From the NCBI GenBank assembly GCA_964553535.1, contig CAZKLK010000068.1, positions 1-9,808 on the forward strand: DNA of 9,808 bases. The letters are read 5' to 3'. The notes under the pieces were generated by a model. It did not search any database. It saw only the letters and a program-made list of their open reading frames with translations, and was not told the origin of the DNA. The number at the start of each line of letters is the position of its first letter. Within the stretch, counting starts at the first letter, position 1. This DNA is from JALHSV01 sp964553535 (GTDB lineage: Bacteria > Nitrospirota > Thermodesulfovibrionia > Thermodesulfovibrionales > SM23-35). The translations under genes and the position numbers were made by a program. This document shows, in pieces, positions 6,350-9,808 of this stretch.

Positions 6350-7493
6350 TTTTCATCTCATCCTTGGCAGGCGGCTTTTCAGGACGGAATGAGAGCTGTT
6401 CCTCGATGCTTAAATCGCTCGTTGACTGAACGCCCTTCACCTTGAGAACAAAATCGTCCGGGTTTGTTGCCGCTCTGAGCGCTTCCTCATAGGTAATGAA
6501 CCCTTTTTTATAGAGGGTGAGAAGGGATTGATCGAAGGTTTGCATATTATAGTGAATCGCGCTTTGCTCGATCATATCATGAATTAGTTTTGTTTTCTCC
6601 GGCGTGACAATGCAGTCTTTGATTGTTGCCGTCGCAATAAGAATCTCGACGGCGGGAACTCTGCCTTTTCCATCAGCCCTCGGCATGAGCCTCATCGATA
6701 TGATGGCCCGAAGCACCGAGGCCAGCTGCAGGCGGACCTGTTTGTGCTGATACGGCGGGAATACCGTAATAATCCTGTTGATTGTTTCGGCGGTGTCAAT
6801 CGTATGAAGAGTGCTTAGAACAAGGTGGCCCGTTTCGGCGGCGACGAGCGCCGTCTGGATAGTCTCGAAGTCCCGCATCTCGCCCACGAGTATGACGTCG
6901 GGGTCCTGCCTCAGGGCCTGTCTCAGCGCTTTGCCGAATGATTCGGTATCTGTTCCGATCTCACGCTGGTTAATGATGCTCTTCTTGTCGCGGTGCAGGT
7001 ATTCAATAGGGTCTTCTATTGTTATGACATGATCTGTCCTGCTGGAGTTTATAATATCTATTAAAGTGGCGAGGGTCGTTGACTTGCCGCTGCCTGTCGT
7101 CCCTGTGACAAGGATGAGGCCTCTCTTCTCCGCGGCGATCTTCCTGAGCACCTCCGGAAGCAGCAACTCATCAATGGATGGTATTCTGGTGGGTATCAGC
7201 CTGAAAACCATTCCGATTGTTCCCCTCTGCATAAAAATATTGCAGCGAAACCTGCCAAGGCCGGAGATGCCATATGACAGATCGATATCATTCCTTTTCT
7301 TGAATATCTCCGCCTGATTGGAGTTCATTATGGACATCGCAATTTCCATAGTGTCTTCATGGGTGAGCTTTTTTTCGGAGAGCAGCGGGGTAAGTTCTCC
7401 GTATATCCTGAATATCGGCGGCGATCCGACTTTGATGTGCATGTCCGACGCGTCGAGAGAATGCGCCTTATGGAGCAATGCGTTGATATCCAT
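6330..7493 (-). CDS. pilT: Type IV pilus retraction ATPase, PilT/PilU family
   Basis: Hexameric cytoplasmic ATPase of the secretion-ATPase superfamily that powers pilus disassembly and twitching. The 387 residues contain an N-terminal PAS-like domain (about 1-100, with ASDMHIKVGSPPIFR at 15-29), Walker A GTTGSGKST (131-139), Asp box ITIEDPIE (157-164), Walker B DPDVILVGEMRD (197-208) and His box AETGHLVLSTLHT (219-231). The PilT hallmark AIRNLIRE is not present; IHDMIEQS (304-311) is in its place, followed by MQTFDQSL (317-324), which looks more like PilU or another PilT paralogue. Residues from about 352 are a charged, Pro-containing tail that is not part of the ATPase fold. The ATG is 2 nt after the recA stop, and its Shine-Dalgarno GGGAGG is made by the last recA codons. 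pilT-type genes beside recA are, to my knowledge, found in some Nitrospirota and Desulfobacterota. Family call is secure; PilT versus PilU is not. Confidence 0.93.
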   Translation of the reverse strand: MDINALLHKAHSLDASDMHIKVGSPPIFRIYGELTPLLSEKKLTHEDTMEIAMSIMNSNQAEIFKKRNDIDLSYGISGLGRFRCNIFMQRGTIGMVFRLIPTRIPSIDELLLPEVLRKIAAEKRGLILVTGTTGSGKSTTLATLIDIINSSRTDHVITIEDPIEYLHRDKKSIINQREIGTDTESFGKALRQALRQDPDVILVGEMRDFETIQTALVAAETGHLVLSTLHTIDTAETINRIITVFPPYQHKQVRLQLASVLRAIISMRLMPRADGKGRVPAVEILIATATIKDCIVTPEKTKLIHDMIEQSAIHYNMQTFDQSLLTLYKKGFITYEEALRAATNPDDFVLKVKGVQSTSDLSIEEQLSFRPEKPPAKDEMKIDRFGQ

Positions 7494-7495
7494 GT

Positions 7496-8494
7496 TTACC
7501 TCCCGGATTTGGCGGATTCGATTATTTTGTGTTCAATCTCTTTCCATATATCCGGATTTGTCCTGATGAATTCTTTTGCGTTCTCCCGTCCCTGACCGAT
7601 TCTGTTGCCGCCGAAGCTGTACCAGGCGCCCGATTTGTCGATAACGCCCTTTTCAACCCCAAGATCGACGAGCTCTCCAGCCCTCGAAATGCCTTCGTTA
7701 AAATAGATGTCGAATTCGGCCTGCCTGAAAGGCGGGGCTACTTTGTTCTTGACCACCTTAACCCTCACCCGTCCTCCGATGGTTTCCTGATTTTCCTTCA
7801 GGTTTTCGATTCTCCGGATATCGAGCCTCATCGTAGAATAAAACTTCAGGGCGGTCCCGCCGGTAGTTGTTTCCGGGCTGCCGAACATTACCCCTATTTT
7901 CATGCGTATCTGGTTGATGAAAATAACTGTTGTGAATGATTTTGAAATGGCAGCGGTCAGCTTTCTGAGAGCCTGGCTCATGAGCCTGGCCTGGAGGCCC
8001 GGGAGGGAATCGCCCATATCGCCCTCGATTTCCGCTCGCGGCACCAGAGCGGCTACCGAATCTATTGCAATAATATCCACGGCGCCGCTCCTCACGAGGA
8101 CTTCAGCGACTTCAAGGGCCTGCTCACCCGTGTCAGGCTGAGACACGAGGAGTTCGTCGATTTTTACTCCAAGTTTCCGGGCATATGTGACGTCGAGAGC
8201 GTGTTCAGCATCTATAAATGCCGCCGTGCCTCCCTGGATTTGGGCCTGGGCTATGACGCTCAGGGCAAGTGTGGTTTTCCCGGAAGACTCGGGTCCGAAT
8301 ATCTCGATAACCCTGCCTCTCGGAAATCCGCCGACTCCCGTCGCTATATCCAACGACAGCGAGCCGGTAGGAATTACCTGAAGGTCATCAGCGACTCCTT
8401 CCGCCCCGAGGCGCATGATCGCCCCTTTTCCGAAGTTTTTTTCGATCTGTGTGATTGCCACTTCGAGCGCCTTTGTCCTATCCTTGGTTATCAT
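7496..8494 (-). CDS. recA: Recombinase RecA
   Basis: DNA strand-exchange ATPase for homologous recombination and, where present, SOS induction through LexA self-cleavage. The 332 residues show the N-terminal oligomerisation helix (IEKNFGKGAIMRLG, 17-30), Walker A GPESSGKTT (67-75), the catalytic Glu in AAFIDAEHAL (91-100), Walker B IIAIDSVAAL (141-150), loop L1 region (EIEGDMGDSLPGLQAR, 155-170) and loop L2 FGSPETTTGGTALKFY (204-219). The C-terminus stops soon after the winged domain and lacks the long acidic tail of E. coli RecA (353 aa); short tails are common elsewhere. The ATG overlaps the thpR stop as ATGA and has a strong Shine-Dalgarno GGAGGG 4-5 nt upstream inside thpR, which would let recA be translated more strongly than its partner. 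No separate promoter or recognised LexA operator lies directly before it. Confidence 0.99.
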   Translation of the reverse strand: MITKDRTKALEVAITQIEKNFGKGAIMRLGAEGVADDLQVIPTGSLSLDIATGVGGFPRGRVIEIFGPESSGKTTLALSVIAQAQIQGGTAAFIDAEHALDVTYARKLGVKIDELLVSQPDTGEQALEVAEVLVRSGAVDIIAIDSVAALVPRAEIEGDMGDSLPGLQARLMSQALRKLTAAISKSFTTVIFINQIRMKIGVMFGSPETTTGGTALKFYSTMRLDIRRIENLKENQETIGGRVRVKVVKNKVAPPFRQAEFDIYFNEGISRAGELVDLGVEKGVIDKSGAWYSFGGNRIGQGRENAKEFIRTNPDIWKEIEHKIIESAKSGR

Positions 8495-9117
8495 TGTCCC
8501 TCCGTATCTGAATAATGTTCATGCATGTTTTCCACTTGCTTCAGGCGTGCGGCCACCCCGCCGAACGGCGCCGAGTGCAAACAGGTGTATTCAGGCCCCC
8601 CCGGTTTCAGTTCGCTTTTCATGAGCTTTACCTGATCGGCCATAAAATTCCCGAATTGCCTGCCGCGAAAATATGATATTTCGTTTATTACAGAAAGCAT
8701 TCCTCTTCTGCCGTTCACCCTTCCGAGTGTGAGGTGCGGATGAAACTCCCTCTCCTCTCTCGGGAAACCAAACCGCGAAAGATTCCTCTCGATTCCATCC
8801 CTCAATTCCTTGAGCAAGGCGGAATCAGCGATGCCGGCCCAGAGTACGCGGGGGTACTTATTATTCGGAAAAACTCCGGCGCCCTGTATATTAATATAAA
8901 ACGGGTCATAAGGTGATGCAATACTTTGCAGAGATTCCCGGATATCCCCTGTCAGAGTGTCGGGAGTAGAGCCGAGAAACTTGAGAGTGATGTGAATGTT
9001 TTCGGGCTTCACCCATTTCACATCTGCGTCATATTTCTTAAGTATGCCGGTGAATTCGCCAATGTCGCGTTTTATCCGTTCAGGGACATCGATTGCGATG
9101 AACAGCCTCAGGTTCAT
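8491..9117 (-). CDS. thpR: RNA 2',3'-cyclic phosphodiesterase (2H family)
   Basis: Member of the 2H phosphoesterase superfamily, formerly annotated as 2'-5' RNA ligase (LigT). It opens 2',3'-cyclic phosphate ends on RNA; the physiological substrate in bacteria is unclear. The 208 residues start with the typical RLFIAIDVP (4-12) and carry the two catalytic HxTL motifs: HITL (42-45) in a KWVKPENIHITLKFLG context and HLTL (128-131) in FHPHLTLGR. The KSELKPGGPEYTCL segment (167-180) is the family's C-terminal strand, and about 20 further residues (to 208) form a polar tail that also encodes the recA ribosome site. The ATG shares one base with the pgpA stop (TGATG) and has no Shine-Dalgarno (a pyrimidine-rich stretch precedes it), so it relies on coupling to pgpA. 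thpR next to recA is a recurrent arrangement in several phyla. Confidence 0.93.
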   Translation of the reverse strand: MNLRLFIAIDVPERIKRDIGEFTGILKKYDADVKWVKPENIHITLKFLGSTPDTLTGDIRESLQSIASPYDPFYINIQGAGVFPNNKYPRVLWAGIADSALLKELRDGIERNLSRFGFPREEREFHPHLTLGRVNGRRGMLSVINEISYFRGRQFGNFMADQVKLMKSELKPGGPEYTCLHSAPFGGVAARLKQVENMHEHYSDTEGQ

Positions 9118-9584
9118 CAGAAAGGGGAGAAAATGCGCGGGTTAACAATCAGAATTGCCCTGAGAATTATGTTGGTGTATACCGCCGCCATGATGTCATC
9201 AGCTATAATTCCAATTCCCCCGCTTAAAGAGGATTCAATGGATTTAATTGGAAACGGTTTTAGTATATCGAAAAATCTGAATAAAAAAAAGGCTGCAATT
9301 GAAGCGCCAACGCTGAACGGAATCAGGATAAGGGAAAAAAAATAACCGCAGAATTCATCGATGACGATATGCTTGCTGTCCCTGGAATTCATCAGCTTCT
9401 CTGCCCGCTGAGCGGACAGGACCCCTATCGGTATTATGAAAATAACTATCAGTATATGGAGCGACGTCGAGGGTTGAAGAATATTGAGCAGGATGAGGGC
9501 AAGCAGTGTGCCGAATGTGCCCGGGGCTTTCGGAAGATACCCGATAAAACCAAGCGTGGCAATGTGTTTGAGCAGGATATCCAT
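9117..9584 (-). CDS. pgpA: Phosphatidylglycerophosphatase A
   Basis: Integral inner-membrane phosphatase that converts phosphatidylglycerophosphate to phosphatidylglycerol. The 155 residues are a normal length for PgpA. They show the N-terminal signature GFIGYLPKAPGTFGTL (12-27), several hydrophobic segments (about 25-38, 42-57, 82-104 and 132-147), the acidic catalytic motif DSKHIVIDEFCGYF (69-82, Asp76-Glu77), FRFFDILKPFPI (102-113) and GGIGIIADDIMAAVY (122-136). The ATG at 9584 is the first start in frame, because TGA lies directly upstream. There is no clear Shine-Dalgarno, and the predicted -10 box ends 5 nt before the ATG. It is the first gene of the operon. In several relatives cinA lies between pgpA and recA; it is absent here and thpR follows directly. 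Confidence 0.95.
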   Translation of the reverse strand: MDILLKHIATLGFIGYLPKAPGTFGTLLALILLNILQPSTSLHILIVIFIIPIGVLSAQRAEKLMNSRDSKHIVIDEFCGYFFSLILIPFSVGASIAAFFLFRFFDILKPFPIKSIESSLSGGIGIIADDIMAAVYTNIILRAILIVNPRIFSPF

Positions 9585-9589
9585 TCATC

Positions 9590-9618
9590 ACTCTATGGCA
9601 TGCAACGAATTTTGTCAA
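9590..9618 (-). promoter_or_regulatory. Promoter of the pgpA-thpR-recA operon
   Basis: On the minus strand a perfect TTGACA (9613-9618) is followed by exactly 17 bp and TAGAGT (9590-9595, 4/6 match to TATAAT). Only GATGA separates the -10 box from the pgpA ATG, so transcription would begin at or within 2 nt of the start codon and the message would be leaderless. The lack of a Shine-Dalgarno fits this. The -10 match is imperfect, so the call is moderate. Confidence 0.5.
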
Positions 9619-9679
9619 GAATACCGGCGTTATTGCCGCTCTGTGTTGGGGGGTGACATTTTTGTTTGCTCAACGTAAC

Positions 9680-9704
9680 AAAAAGCGCTGCATGATAGCT
9701 TTTT
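9680..9704. terminator. A/T-flanked hairpin, possible bidirectional terminator
   Basis: AAAAAGC (9680-9686) and GCTTTTT (9698-9704) form a 7-bp inverted repeat with an 11-nt loop, so a T-run follows the stem on either strand. Only two pairs are GC, which makes it weak. It lies between the pgpA promoter and the window edge and could end a transcript entering from outside the window. The rest of 9619-9808 shows no gene that I can support. Confidence 0.25.
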
Positions 9705-9769
9705 CATCATATCCGCCTGTCCTGAACCGCATTTTTCGGGCCAGCCATGTTTTATGTTAGGAATATTTT

Positions 9770-9805
9770 AACAGTGAACTCTTTACGAATTAAAAGTGAA
9801 CTGTT
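9770..9805. promoter_or_regulatory. Operator-like inverted and direct repeat at the window edge
   Basis: Arms AACAGTGAACT (9770-9780) and AGTGAACTGTT (9795-9805) are an imperfect inverted repeat (9 of 11 positions) with a 14-bp AT-rich centre. AGTGAACT also recurs directly at 9773 and 9795, 22 bp or about two helical turns apart. The right arm lies in a perfect palindrome TGAACTGTTCA (9797-9807). A TAAAAT box (minus, 9765-9770) adjoins it. This layout fits a regulator-binding site for pgpA or an off-window gene, but the binder is unknown. Confidence 0.35.
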
Positions 9806-9808
9806 CAT

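Noticed and set aside
7496..7560. RecA truncated at the C-terminus
   Set aside because: The core and C-terminal domain are complete; only the acidic tail is short, which is common outside gamma-proteobacteria.
8495..8520. TGAA-TAATG-TTCA palindrome just before recA as a LexA box
   Set aside because: The half-site spacing does not fit GAAC-N4-GTTC or the E. coli CTG-N10-CAG box, and it lies within thpR coding sequence next to the recA ribosome site with no promoter.
1..9808. CRISPR array, prophage, IS element, tRNA or rRNA genes
   Set aside because: No regularly spaced repeats, transposase or integrase motifs, or recognisable stable RNA genes were seen on either strand.

Overview
The window holds nine intact protein genes, all on the minus strand, and nothing convincing on the plus strand. 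The mix of recA, pilT, recX, thpR, pgpA and alaS with a type IV pilus ATPase, a diderm-type BamE-like lipoprotein and short dispersed palindromes around TGGATTCCCGC suggests a Gram-negative bacterium, for example Nitrospirota (Thermodesulfovibrionia-like) or Desulfobacterota (Geobacter-like). This placement is inference from gene order and sequence style; no taxonomic search was possible. Gene lengths, motifs and base composition look like ordinary chromosome, with no prophage, IS element or CRISPR.

Read in the direction of transcription (high to low coordinates), the first block is pgpA - thpR - recA - pilT - recX - lipoprotein (9584 to 5559). Every junction is an overlap or a 2-base gap (TGATG, ATGA, 2 nt, 20-nt overlap, ATGA), so it looks like one translationally coupled operon. 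It starts from a TTGACA-17-TAGAGT promoter placed so close to the pgpA ATG that the message may be leaderless. It mixes phospholipid synthesis (PgpA), RNA 2',3'-cyclic phosphodiesterase (ThpR), recombination (RecA and its modulator RecX), pilus retraction (PilT/PilU) and an envelope lipoprotein. recX is split from recA by pilT and must use a TTG start.

A 257-bp spacer (5302-5558) follows. It holds a weak terminator candidate, a nested inverted-repeat structure of about 110 bp, a 12-bp perfect palindrome, and a TATAAT box 6 nt before alaS. alaS (5301 to 2671) is followed after 52 nt by an M28 metallopeptidase gene (2618 to 1704), probably in the same transcript.

The last unit is argH (1461 to 82), the final step of arginine synthesis. 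A strong-looking TTGACA-17-TATTAT promoter lies at 1631-1659, about 165 nt upstream of its ATG. The intervening leader contains two related palindromic units in head-to-head orientation (a BIME/REP-like doublet), and a third unit of the family lies just downstream of argH at 1-28. These repeats, the argH leader, the structured spacer before alaS and the two ATG-abutting promoters are the least explained parts of an otherwise housekeeping region. I found no clear new multi-gene system.
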